From DATLGD01 sp035540755 (GTDB lineage: Bacteria; Actinomycetota; Actinomycetes; Mycobacteriales; SCTD01), in NCBI GenBank assembly GCA_035540755.1, contig DATLGD010000221.1, positions 1 to 17,040 of the forward strand: 17,040 bases of DNA, in the 5' to 3' direction. The position numbers were made by a program, and so were the translations under genes. The notes under the pieces are model-generated. The model had not been told where the DNA came from. It saw only the letters and a list, made by a program, of their open reading frames with translations, and searched no databases. Positions 1 through 7,333 of this stretch are shown here, one piece after another (the first letter of the stretch is position 1; each line of letters opens with the position of its first letter).

Positions 1-1
1 G

Positions 2-874
2 GCCGGCTGCCCGGTGCCGCGCAGCGGAGGCGGCTTCCCGCCGCCGAAGCAGCTGCCGCCGCCCACGGTGCCCGACGAGGCGCTGCCGGTCCCGCTCGCT
101 GCCGGGCCCAAGGCCGCCGACCTGTCCGCCGTCACCGGACGCGGCATCTGGGTCACCAACTGGCCTGACACCGTCGTCGACGTCCCAGGCCTGGTGCAGC
201 GGACGAAGGACGCCGGGCTGCAGAGCATCTGGGTGCGCACCGGCGGCAGCCGGCAGGGCTACTACGGCGACCGGGTCCTGCCGCAGCTCGTGCCGGCCGC
301 GCACGCCGCCGGCCTGAAGGTGGTGGCCTGGGACTTCCCGTTCCTGTCCGACCCGGTCGCCGACGCGCAGCGGGCCAAGACGGCGCTCGACGCCGGCATC
401 GACGCCATCGCCCCCGACGTCGAGACCGAGTACGAGGGCACCTACGCCACGGCCCGGCGGGTGGAGCTGTACCTGTCGCTCGTGCGGTCCTACGCCGGCA
501 CCCGGCCGGTCGCCGCGACCGTGCCGCGGCCCACCGAGCGGCGCCTCGCGACGTTCCCGTACGCGGCCTTCCCGGCGTACGCCGACGTGTTCGTGCCGAT
601 GGTCTACTGGTCGTGCAACGAGCCGGGCGAGCTGGTCAGCCAGTCGCTGCAGCACCTCGGCGCGCTCCTGCCGGTGCACCCGGTCGGCCAGGGCTACGAC
701 ATGGGCAGCGAGGGAGGCCGGCCCGGCCTACCCACCTTCGCCGAGACCTGGCGGTTCCTCGACGTCGCCCGGCGCGGAGGGGCCGTCGGGGCGAGCCTGT
801 GGACCATCGAGAAGGTGGGGCCGGAGCAGTGGGAGGCCCTGCGCCTCTACCCGTGGGACGACGTCGCACCCTGA
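2..874 (+). CDS. Lipoprotein with TIM-barrel glycoside-hydrolase-like domain (5' end outside window)
   Basis: The gene is cut by the left edge. Codons at 2-10 read Ala-Gly-Cys, the end of a lipobox, so the start and signal peptide probably lie upstream and the GTG at 14 is not the true start. After the Cys comes a Pro/Gly-rich linker and then a domain of about 240 residues beginning GRGIWVTNWPD. It alternates predicted strands and helices like a TIM barrel. A strand ending IAPDVE carries acidic residues where retaining glycosidases place catalytic ones, and a later strand reads VFVPMVYW, reminiscent of GH18/GH25-like and DUF4015-like folds. The likely location is the outer face of the membrane. 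The substrate is unknown and enzymatic activity is inferred only from the fold. The stop TGA at 872-874 is followed by 85 nt without a gene. A weak TGGACA (900-905) lies 16 nt before TAGGGG (922-927), a poor promoter candidate for the next gene. Confidence 0.7.
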   Translation, partial: AGCPVPRSGGGFPPPKQLPPPTVPDEALPVPLAAGPKAADLSAVTGRGIWVTNWPDTVVDVPGLVQRTKDAGLQSIWVRTGGSRQGYYGDRVLPQLVPAAHAAGLKVVAWDFPFLSDPVADAQRAKTALDAGIDAIAPDVETEYEGTYATARRVELYLSLVRSYAGTRPVAATVPRPTERRLATFPYAAFPAYADVFVPMVYWSCNEPGELVSQSLQHLGALLPVHPVGQGYDMGSEGGRPGLPTFAETWRFLDVARRGGAVGASLWTIEKVGPEQWEALRLYPWDDVAP

Positions 875-959
875 CGGGAGGGTCACGGCGGTAGAGGAGT
901 GGACAACGCCCGTTCGCGGGGTAGGGGCCTGCTCGACACCCCGACCCCCGGAGGACCCC

Positions 960-1322
960 ATGTTCAAGAAGCTCACCCTCGCCGCCGCCGCCGGCGCCGG
1001 CTACGTCCTCGGCGCCAAGGCCGGCACCCAGCGCTACGAGCAGATCGTCGCCAAGGCGCGCGAGATCGCCGGCATGCCGGCCGTGCAGAACGCGACCGCC
1101 ACCGTCCAGGAGACCGCGGCGCCGCTGGTCGACAAGGCCAAGGACACCGTCAGCGAGAAGGTCTCGAGCGCCACCGACAAGGCCAGCGGCAAGAGCGGCA
1201 GCTCGGGCGGCACGGGCGGCACCGGCACGGACCTGGGCGCCTCCGGAACCGGCGCCACCACCCGGTCCACGGCCGCGGCCGGCGCGGCGCCCAGCGCCAC
1301 CGCTCCCGTCACCCGGCCCTGA
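960..1322 (+). CDS. YtxH-like small membrane protein
   Basis: This 120-residue protein has a short hydrophobic N-terminal segment (about residues 4-19) with a glycine-rich pattern GYVLGAKAG and then RYEQI, the arrangement typical of YtxH-like proteins of Gram-positive bacteria. Residues 24-70 look helical and charged. From about residue 66 the tail is low-complexity Gly/Ser/Thr/Ala and probably disordered. YtxH relatives are often general-stress proteins of unknown mechanism; that role is family knowledge and nothing here proves it. The ATG at 960 is supported by GGAGG at 950-954. The gene is followed by an SRPBCC gene 36 nt downstream and probably shares its transcript. A frame-shifted overlapping reading frame from 899 is an Arg-rich shadow. 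Confidence 0.75.
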   Translation: MFKKLTLAAAAGAGYVLGAKAGTQRYEQIVAKAREIAGMPAVQNATATVQETAAPLVDKAKDTVSEKVSSATDKASGKSGSSGGTGGTGTDLGASGTGATTRSTAAAGAAPSATAPVTRP

Positions 1323-1358
1323 ACCCTCCGCAGCCCTGACCCGTACGGGAGGACATCC

Positions 1359-1832
1359 ATGGGAACCGTCGCGCACTACCTCGAGGTCAACGCCCCGGCC
1401 AGCCAGTGCTACGCCTGGTGGCGCGGGCTGACGAACCTGCCGCAGATCATGCCGGACGTGCAGTCGATCGAGCCGAAGGGCGGCTCCACCGACGTCACGC
1501 ACTGGAAGGTCTCCGGGCCGCTCGGCAAGACCGTCGAGTGGGATGCCAGGATCGTCGAGGACCTTCCCGACCAGAAGATCGCCTGGGCCAGCGTCGACAG
1601 CTCCGGCGGCGACGTGCAGAACTCCGGTGCTGTCCGCTTCGACGACCACGGCGGCACCACCGGCGTCGAGGTCAGCCTGGCCTACGACCCGCCGGCCGGT
1701 CCCGTCGGCGACGTCGTGGCGAAGCTGTTCGCCGACCCGCAGAGCAAGGTCGAGAAGGCCCTCGAGGCGTTCAAGTCGACCATCGAGTCGGCCACTCCCG
1801 GCACCGGCGGACAGACCGTCAAGCAGCACTGA
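1359..1832 (+). CDS. SRPBCC-fold (polyketide cyclase/START-like) protein
   Basis: This protein of 157 residues has the usual length and pattern of SRPBCC-superfamily proteins. A first strand (VAHYLEVNAP) is followed by a helix with a Cys-Tyr-Ala-Trp-Trp motif, then NLPQIMPDVQSIEP. Alternating strands come next (HWKVSGPLG, VEWDARIVED, KIAWASVD, GAVRFDD, GVEVSLAY), ending in a long amphipathic helix from about residue 122. The fold makes a hydrophobic cavity that binds lipids or other small apolar ligands; the ligand here is unknown. No signal peptide is visible, so it is probably cytoplasmic. The start is fixed by GGGAGGA at about 1347-1353 ahead of ATG 1359. A 10-bp palindrome CCCGTACGGG (1340-1349) overlaps the ribosome binding site. 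The C-terminal end (ATPGTGGQTVKQH) is flexible. A strong hairpin begins 24 nt after the stop. Confidence 0.85.
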   Translation: MGTVAHYLEVNAPASQCYAWWRGLTNLPQIMPDVQSIEPKGGSTDVTHWKVSGPLGKTVEWDARIVEDLPDQKIAWASVDSSGGDVQNSGAVRFDDHGGTTGVEVSLAYDPPAGPVGDVVAKLFADPQSKVEKALEAFKSTIESATPGTGGQTVKQH

Positions 1833-1856
1833 GCCGGCACACCCCGAACGGCACGC

Positions 1857-1892
1857 CGCGAGGGGCCGCTCCGTCCGGAGCGGCCCCTCGCG
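1857..1892. terminator. Perfect 17-bp hairpin, terminator candidate
   Basis: Arms at 1857-1873 and 1876-1892 are exact reverse complements (CGCGAGGGGCCGCTCCG and its complement), separated by TC only. In RNA the innermost pair would open to a 4-nt loop. It sits 24 nt after the SRPBCC stop and 37 nt before the DUF5709 start. There is no U tract, which is common for actinobacterial hairpin terminators. It could instead attenuate or stabilise mRNA between the two genes. Confidence 0.7.
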
Positions 1893-1929
1893 CCGTCCGC
1901 CCCGCACCCTCCGAGAGGACACTCCCGCG

Positions 1930-2361
1930 ATGAGCAACCGCACCCCCGGCCCGCCGTCGGACTTCGAGGCCGAGGGCATCCCGGACCCCGGCACCCTCGC
2001 CGAGAACGAGCAGAACACCGGCCAGCTCGAGGGCACCATGAGCGTCCCGCGGGACGTGCCCGGCGCCGTCGACGAGCACGGCACGACCGCCGCCGAGCTG
2101 CACGACGGCGAGCCGCTCGACGGGCGCCTGGCCCGCGAGGAGCCCGACGTCCTCGCCGCCGCCGACCGGCCGGCCGACGAGAGCCACACCGCCGACACCC
2201 CCTTCGCCGAGGCCTCGGGCCAGGGCATCGGCCGGCTGGTCGAGCCCGACGAGGGCTCCCGGTCCGACACCGAGGCCGACATGGTCGCCAGTGACGTCGG
2301 CACCGACCTCGGCGGCTACTCCGCCGAGGAGTCGGCCATGCACCTCGAGCCCGAGGCCTGA
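1930..2361 (+). CDS. DUF5709 family acidic protein
   Basis: This protein of 143 residues is strongly acidic: about 34 Asp/Glu, 7 Arg and no Lys. Its C-terminal half carries the DUF5709 pattern: LDGRLAREEPDV (about residues 62-73), GRLVEPDEG (about 100-108), DTEADMVASDVG, and the terminal SAEESAMHLEPE. It has no signal peptide or membrane segment and is probably a disordered or extended cytoplasmic protein. DUF5709 is an actinobacterial family of unknown function. I chose the ATG at 1930 because GAGAGGA at 1913-1919 precedes it by a normal distance. The reading frame is open further upstream, but that part overlaps the SRPBCC gene and the hairpin. The type IB topoisomerase gene starts 29 nt downstream. 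Family assignment is by remembered motif, not by search. Confidence 0.8.
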   Translation: MSNRTPGPPSDFEAEGIPDPGTLAENEQNTGQLEGTMSVPRDVPGAVDEHGTTAAELHDGEPLDGRLAREEPDVLAAADRPADESHTADTPFAEASGQGIGRLVEPDEGSRSDTEADMVASDVGTDLGGYSAEESAMHLEPEA

Positions 2362-2390
2362 CCCCGCCTCCGGGCGGGTAGACGACGGCC

Positions 2391-3437
2391 GTGCCCCGCC
2401 TGCGTCGCGTCTCCTGCTCCGCCCCCGGCCTGAGCCGGCGCCGGCGGGGCAGAGGCTTCGAGTACGTCGACGCAGGCGGGAACCGGGTCACCGACGAGGC
2501 GACCCTTGCCCGCATCGCCGCGCTGGTGATCCCGCCGGCCTGGACCGACGTGTGGATCTGCCCGCTCGCCAACGGGCACGTCCAGGCGACCGGCCTCGAC
2601 GCCCGCGGGCGCCGGCAGTACCGCTACCACGACGCCTGGCGGGTGCAGCGCGACATCGAGAAGCACGACCGGGTGCTCGAGTTCGCCGCCCGCCTGCCGG
2701 CGGCGCGCGAGCGCCTGCTCGAGCACCTGCGCGGCACCGACCAGCTGACCCGCGAACGGGTGCTGGCCTGCGCCGTCCGGCTCATCGACCTCGGCTTCTT
2801 CCGGGTCGGGGGCGAGCGGTACGCCGAGGAGAACGGCTCCTACGGCCTCGCCACACTGCGCAAGGAGCACGTGCGCATCACCACGGCCGGCGAGATCGAG
2901 CTGGAGTTCCTCGGCAAGAGCGGCAAGCTCTGGCAGCGCTCGCTGGTCGAGGCCGAGGTCGTCGACGTCGTTCGCCGGCTGAAGCGGCGCCGCGGCGGTG
3001 GCGCCGAGCTGCTGGCCTACCGCGAGGGCCGGCAGTGGGTGGACGTGAAGAGCGGCGACATCAACGCCTTCCTGCGCGAGGTCACCGGCATCGAGGCGAC
3101 GGCCAAGGACTTCCGCACCTGGTCAGCCACCGTGCTGGCCGCCGTCGGCCTCGCCGTCTCGACGCACGCCGCCACCAGCCCCACCGCCCGGAAGCGCGCC
3201 ATCACCCGGGTGGTTCAGGAGGTCGCGGACAAGATGGGCAACACCCCCGCGGTGTGCCGGTCCTCCTACATCGACCCGCGCATCGTCGACCTCTACGAGA
3301 ACGGCGCGACGATCGCCGGCGACCTCGACGAGCTGGGGGTCGACGCGGCCCACGGCGAGCCGGCCTTCCAGGGGGCGGTCGAGGCGGCCGTCCTGCGTCT
3401 GATGCGCGACCCGGCCGAGGAGCGGCTGGCCGGCTGA
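2391..3437 (+). CDS. DNA topoisomerase IB
   Basis: This 348-residue enzyme matches the bacterial, poxvirus-like type IB topoisomerases. These relax supercoils by nicking one strand through a 3'-phosphotyrosine. The N-terminal domain contains GRGFEYVDAGG and LVIPPAWTDVWICP. The catalytic domain shows Arg138 (FFRVGGERY), a lysine hairpin GKSGK (176-179), Arg242 (DFRTW) and Tyr293 (SSYIDP). Asn284 (GNTPAVCR) lies nine residues before the Tyr. As I recall, the Deinococcus enzyme has the same Asn and spacing where poxvirus has His. An in-frame TAG at 2379-2381 makes GTG 2391 the first possible start. No Shine-Dalgarno is seen, but TAGACG (2379-2384), an imperfect -10, lies 6 nt before the GTG, so it may be leaderless. 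The enzyme is patchily distributed in bacteria and is additional to the usual gyrase and TopA. Confidence 0.95.
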   Translation: MPRLRRVSCSAPGLSRRRRGRGFEYVDAGGNRVTDEATLARIAALVIPPAWTDVWICPLANGHVQATGLDARGRRQYRYHDAWRVQRDIEKHDRVLEFAARLPAARERLLEHLRGTDQLTRERVLACAVRLIDLGFFRVGGERYAEENGSYGLATLRKEHVRITTAGEIELEFLGKSGKLWQRSLVEAEVVDVVRRLKRRRGGGAELLAYREGRQWVDVKSGDINAFLREVTGIEATAKDFRTWSATVLAAVGLAVSTHAATSPTARKRAITRVVQEVADKMGNTPAVCRSSYIDPRIVDLYENGATIAGDLDELGVDAAHGEPAFQGAVEAAVLRLMRDPAEERLAG

Positions 3438-3443
3438 CCGGCC
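3428..3443 (+). terminator. Short hairpin at the topoisomerase stop codon
   Basis: GGCCGG (3428-3433) and CCGGCC (3438-3443) form a 6-bp stem whose 4-nt loop CTGA contains the stop codon of the topoisomerase. There is no U tract. It is a weak terminator candidate ahead of the predicted protease promoter. Confidence 0.3.
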
Positions 3444-3464
3444 GCGCGAACCGAAACCAGCACG

Positions 3465-3470
3465 TACCGT
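3465..3470 (+). promoter_or_regulatory. -10 box for leaderless protease transcript
   Basis: TACCGT fits the actinobacterial TANNNT -10 pattern. It ends exactly 6 nt before the GTG at 3477, so transcription should begin at or next to the start codon. No Shine-Dalgarno is visible before this GTG. No clear -35 was found. Confidence 0.5.
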
Positions 3471-3476
3471 GGGACC

Positions 3477-4844
3477 GTGAGCCGTTCCCGGGCAGGCGTG
3501 CTGGTCGTCGCCCTGACCGCGCTGCTGGCCGGTCCGCTGGCCGTGCCGTCCGCCGCCGCCGGTGCGCCGCCGCAGCGGACGTGGCACGCCGACGCCGCCC
3601 GCGTCCCCGAGGCTCGGGGAGCCGGTCGCGAGGGCGAGGGCGTGCTCGTGGCGGTGCTCGACACCTGGATCGACGCCGGGCACCGCGACTTCGAGGGTCG
3701 GGTCGTCGGCGGGGCCGACTGCACCGGCGGCACCTGCCGCGAGGGGGTGCCGGCACCGGACCCGTGCACGCACGGCACGCACGTCGCCGGCACCGTCGCC
3801 TCGTCGTCGTACGGCGTCGCGACGAAGGCCACCGTGCTGCCGGTCAAGGTGCTGTCGCGCGGCGGCGACGGCACGTGCAGCGGCACCTCGGCCGGCGTCG
3901 CTGCCGGCATCCGGTACGCCGCTGCCAAGGGCGCCCGGGTGATCAACCTCTCGCTCGGCACGCTCGTTCCCGGCTTGTCGTCGTCCTCCGCGATCACCGC
4001 CGCGGTCACGGAGGCCTCGCGGGCCGGCGCCGTCGTGGTGTTCGCCGCCGGCAACTCCTCGGTGCCGGTGGCCGACAGCTACGGCGGGAACGCCCTGATC
4101 GTCGCCGCCACCGGTCCGGAGGGGAACCTCGCCCTCTACAGCCAGCGGGGCAACGGGGTCAGCGTGGCGGCGCCCGGCGGCGACCCGCCGACGCTCAGCT
4201 CCTGCAGCCCCGAGCGCTGCGTCACCTCCCTGTTCCCGGACGGCAAGTACGCGGTCGCGGCCGGCACGTCGATGGCGGCACCGCACGTCGCTGGCATCGC
4301 GGCGCTGCTTCTCGCGCAGGACCCGAGCCGCACCCGCCAGCAGGTGGTCGACCGGATCCGGGCGACCGCACGCCCGCTGGCCGGCGCCGGCTCGGGTCTG
4401 GTCGATGCGCGGGCGGCCCTGTCCGGGCCGCCGACCACCGGCCCCGGCGAGCCGCCCGCCACCTCCCGCGCCCAGGAGCAGGCCGCCGCAGTGCCCGCCG
4501 ACCCGCCCGCCGGCACCGCGCCCGGTGCCGCGCCCGGTGCCGGCGCTGCCGGGGACGGCGCCGCCGCCGCACCGGACCCTGCGTCGGCGCCCCTCGCGGG
4601 CGGCGAGGCGCCGGTCGAGCCCGAGCCGCTGCCGGCGGACGAGCCGGCTCCGGAGGTCGCGGCGGTCGAGCCTGCCGACGACGCGACGACCGACCCGCTG
4701 GCCGCGGACACCGGCGAGGGGCTGCCGGCCGGCCCGCCGGCGCTGGCGGTGGCGCTCCTGCTCGCCGCGGCCCTGTCGACGACGCTCGCCGGGCTCCGGC
4801 CTCGCGGTGTGGTGTCAGCCGCACCTGGCCCCTCGTGGCGATAG
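3477..4844 (+). CDS. Secreted, membrane-anchored subtilisin-like serine protease (S8)
   Basis: This protein has 455 residues. A signal peptide (about 1-28) is followed directly by the peptidase domain, with Asp62 (VAVLDTWID), His99 (HGTHVAG), oxyanion Asn193 (AAGNSS) and Ser265 (GTSMAAPHVAG). All catalytic residues are present, so it should be active outside the cell. There is no room for the usual I9 propeptide before Asp62, as in mycosins. The Asp motif reads DTW where most S8 enzymes have DTG or DSG. Cys residues in DCTGGTC, DPCTHG, GTCSGT and SSCSPERC could form disulfides. Residues 317-421 are a Pro/Ala/Glu-rich linker. A membrane helix at about 422-440 and an Arg-containing tail follow, giving a C-terminal anchor. 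An ADTG motif precedes the helix. It resembles mycosin proteases of type VII secretion in layout, but no secretion genes are nearby, so I call it a general S8 protease. Confidence 0.93.
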   Translation: MSRSRAGVLVVALTALLAGPLAVPSAAAGAPPQRTWHADAARVPEARGAGREGEGVLVAVLDTWIDAGHRDFEGRVVGGADCTGGTCREGVPAPDPCTHGTHVAGTVASSSYGVATKATVLPVKVLSRGGDGTCSGTSAGVAAGIRYAAAKGARVINLSLGTLVPGLSSSSAITAAVTEASRAGAVVVFAAGNSSVPVADSYGGNALIVAATGPEGNLALYSQRGNGVSVAAPGGDPPTLSSCSPERCVTSLFPDGKYAVAAGTSMAAPHVAGIAALLLAQDPSRTRQQVVDRIRATARPLAGAGSGLVDARAALSGPPTTGPGEPPATSRAQEQAAAVPADPPAGTAPGAAPGAGAAGDGAAAAPDPASAPLAGGEAPVEPEPLPADEPAPEVAAVEPADDATTDPLAADTGEGLPAGPPALAVALLLAAALSTTLAGLRPRGVVSAAPGPSWR

Positions 4845-4872
4845 GCCGGCCGACGGCGGGTACCGGACAGGC

Positions 4873-5079
4873 ATGACCGCCCTCCGCACCCTGCTCGCGT
4901 CCGCCGTTGCGCTCCTCCTGCTGGCCGGCCCTGCCTCTGCGCAGGGCGGCGGCGAGGCCCAGCCCGCCGACACCGGCTTCCCGATCGCCCTGCTCGTGCT
5001 CGCGGTCGTCGCCGTCGTCTTCGCCCTCGTCTGGCGCGTGGTCAGCAAGCGGAAGCAGGACCGCACGCAGGACCGATAG
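4873..5079 (+). CDS. Small protein with signal peptide and one membrane helix
   Basis: This 68-residue protein has an N-terminal signal peptide (about 1-25, ending ASAQ). A 12-residue outer segment ending PADTG follows, then a membrane helix (about 36-58) starting FPIALLV and a basic tail with Lys/Arg/Gln. After cleavage only a tiny exposed peptide plus the helix would remain. It starts 28 nt after the protease gene on the same strand. No strong Shine-Dalgarno is seen. TACCGG (4861-4866), an imperfect -10, lies 6 nt before the ATG. The family is not recognised. It could be a partner of the adjacent protease, a small membrane regulator or a sortase-type substrate; none of these is proven. Its stop is 3 nt from the stop of the convergent minus-strand gene. 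Confidence 0.7.
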   Translation: MTALRTLLASAVALLLLAGPASAQGGGEAQPADTGFPIALLVLAVVAVVFALVWRVVSKRKQDRTQDR

Positions 5080-5082
5080 CGC

Positions 5083-5589
5083 TCAGCCGATCGTCCGCTG
5101 CGAGCGGGCGACGACGGCGTCGGCCTGCGCCCGCACCCGCGGGTCGTGCACATCGGTGCCGGCGTCGAAGACGGTCTGCCACACGAGCCGCTCCGCGCCG
5201 GCGCGGCGCCGACCGACGACACGCACCCCGCCCGCGGGTTGCAGCCGGACGTGGGTGCTCCAGGCGACGCTGCTCGTCACCCCGGCGTGCACGAGGTCGG
5301 GCAGCCCGCCGTCGTCGTCGGCCAGGTGCAGCGTGGTGGTGGTCCCGGCGCCGCTGACCGGAGCGGCGCCCGACGGCAGCTCGAGCACCGTCAGCACCGG
5401 ACGCTGCCAGCCGACCCGTTCGATGCCCGCCCACGGGACCAGCTCGCGGCCGGGCAGCAGCAGGCCCTGCGACGTCGTCACGACCGGCTGCCCGTCCCGG
5501 GTCAGGGCCCAGCCGGTGCGGCGGTCACCGGCAGGCACCCGGACCGCGCGGACGGCGACCGGCACGGGGCGGCGGCGGAAGAGCTTCAC
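5083..5589 (-). CDS. Conserved actinobacterial hypothetical protein, possibly PH-like
   Basis: This 168-residue protein has no signal peptide or membrane helix. Residues 24-70 run TGWALTRDG, then GLLLPGRELVPWAGIERVGWQRPVLTVLEL, a strand-rich pattern. Actinobacterial hypothetical proteins of similar layout have a PWxxIExxxW segment and may adopt a PH-like fold. The C-terminal third (about 133-168) is helical: WQTVFDAGTDVHDPRVRAQADAVVARS. The function is unknown. I chose GTG 5589 because the encoded VKLFRRR starts a clean reading frame and a good -10 box lies 7 nt upstream. The much longer reading frame running further upstream is the shadow of the sigma factor and lipoprotein genes. It is divergent from the lipoprotein at 5624 and convergent with the small membrane protein ending at 5079. 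Confidence 0.8.
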   Translation of the reverse strand: MKLFRRRPVPVAVRAVRVPAGDRRTGWALTRDGQPVVTTSQGLLLPGRELVPWAGIERVGWQRPVLTVLELPSGAAPVSGAGTTTTLHLADDDGGLPDLVHAGVTSSVAWSTHVRLQPAGGVRVVGRRRAGAERLVWQTVFDAGTDVHDPRVRAQADAVVARSQRTIG

Positions 5590-5596
5590 CCGCGCC

Positions 5597-5602
5597 AGGG
5601 TA
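5597..5602 (-). promoter_or_regulatory. -10 box for leaderless transcript of the minus-strand hypothetical gene
   Basis: On the minus strand this reads TACCCT, a TANNNT match. It ends 7 nt before GTG 5589, with no Shine-Dalgarno between, which fits a leaderless start. Confidence 0.45.
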
Positions 5603-5623
5603 GGCGTCCGGCAGGATGTGCCG

Positions 5624-6001
5624 GTGCTGCGACGACGAGCCCTCCCCCTGCTGCTGGCCCCCCTGCTCCTGACCGGGTGCGCCGACGTCCGAGCGACCGC
5701 CGGTCGCGCCGGCGACTGCGCCGGCCTGGTCAGCGACGTCGCCTCGACCGGCCTGTCGCGCACCCCCACGGTCGAGGACGCCGAGGCGGCGGTGCGGCGG
5801 CTCGACGACCGGATCGGCGGCATCGACGACGCGGAGCTGCGCGACGCCGCCGCGGCCCTGCGCGACCGCCTGCAGGAGCTCGCCGACGCCGCCCAATCGG
5901 CGGACCCCGCCGGAGCGCAGGCCGCCGCCGAGGCGGCGCGGTCAGCGGCACGGGACACCGCGGCGCTGTGCGGCCTGCCGGTCGACCAGCTGCTCGGGTG
6001 A
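5624..6001 (+). CDS. Small helical lipoprotein
   Basis: This 125-residue protein has a classical lipoprotein signal: MLRRR, a hydrophobic stretch and the lipobox LTGC with the lipidated Cys at position 19. The mature part is about 107 residues, mostly Ala/Asp/Arg-rich helices (EDAEAAVRRLDDRI, LRDAAAALRDRLQELADAA, AAAEAARSAARDTAAL). Two further cysteines, Cys32 and Cys116, could join the ends by a disulfide. No family is recognised. I prefer GTG 5624 over GTG 5618 because AGGA at 5613-5616 stands 7 nt before it but only 1 nt before the other. The divergent neighbour starts 34 nt away. The stop at 6001 is 4 nt from the end of the convergent sigma factor gene. Confidence 0.78.
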   Translation: MLRRRALPLLLAPLLLTGCADVRATAGRAGDCAGLVSDVASTGLSRTPTVEDAEAAVRRLDDRIGGIDDAELRDAAAALRDRLQELADAAQSADPAGAQAAAEAARSAARDTAALCGLPVDQLLG

Positions 6002-6005
6002 GCCA

Positions 6006-7247
<1,242 letters not shown>

Positions 7248-7319
7248 AGCGCCGCCTTCGCTCGCTGCGCAAGCGGACGATGCGCCCGCTCCTGCGTCAC
7301 GGGGCACCGCCCGCATGCT

Positions 7320-7333
7320 GCGCTCACAGCGCC
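7320..7333. repeat. 14-bp direct repeat, copy 2 (at dnaG stop)
   Basis: This is the second exact copy of the repeat at 7240-7253. It covers the dnaG stop codon and lies just upstream of the alternative ATG of the sigma gene. Confidence 0.6.

Noticed and set aside
1340..1349. Palindrome CCCGTACGGG as an operator
   Set aside because: A single 10-bp palindrome next to a ribosome binding site in GC-rich DNA is too weak alone; noted only in the gene entry.
636..2303. 555-residue minus-strand open frame
   Set aside because: It spans four plus-strand genes and the hairpin, is low-complexity, and is less plausible than the genes it opposes, which have ribosome binding sites.
3477..4844. Mycosin of a type VII secretion system
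   Set aside because: The domain layout is similar, but no EccB, EccC, EccD or WXG100 genes are in the window.
2291..4876. 861-residue Arg-rich plus-strand frame
   Set aside because: It overlaps the topoisomerase and protease genes in another frame; Arg-rich composition marks a frame-shift shadow.
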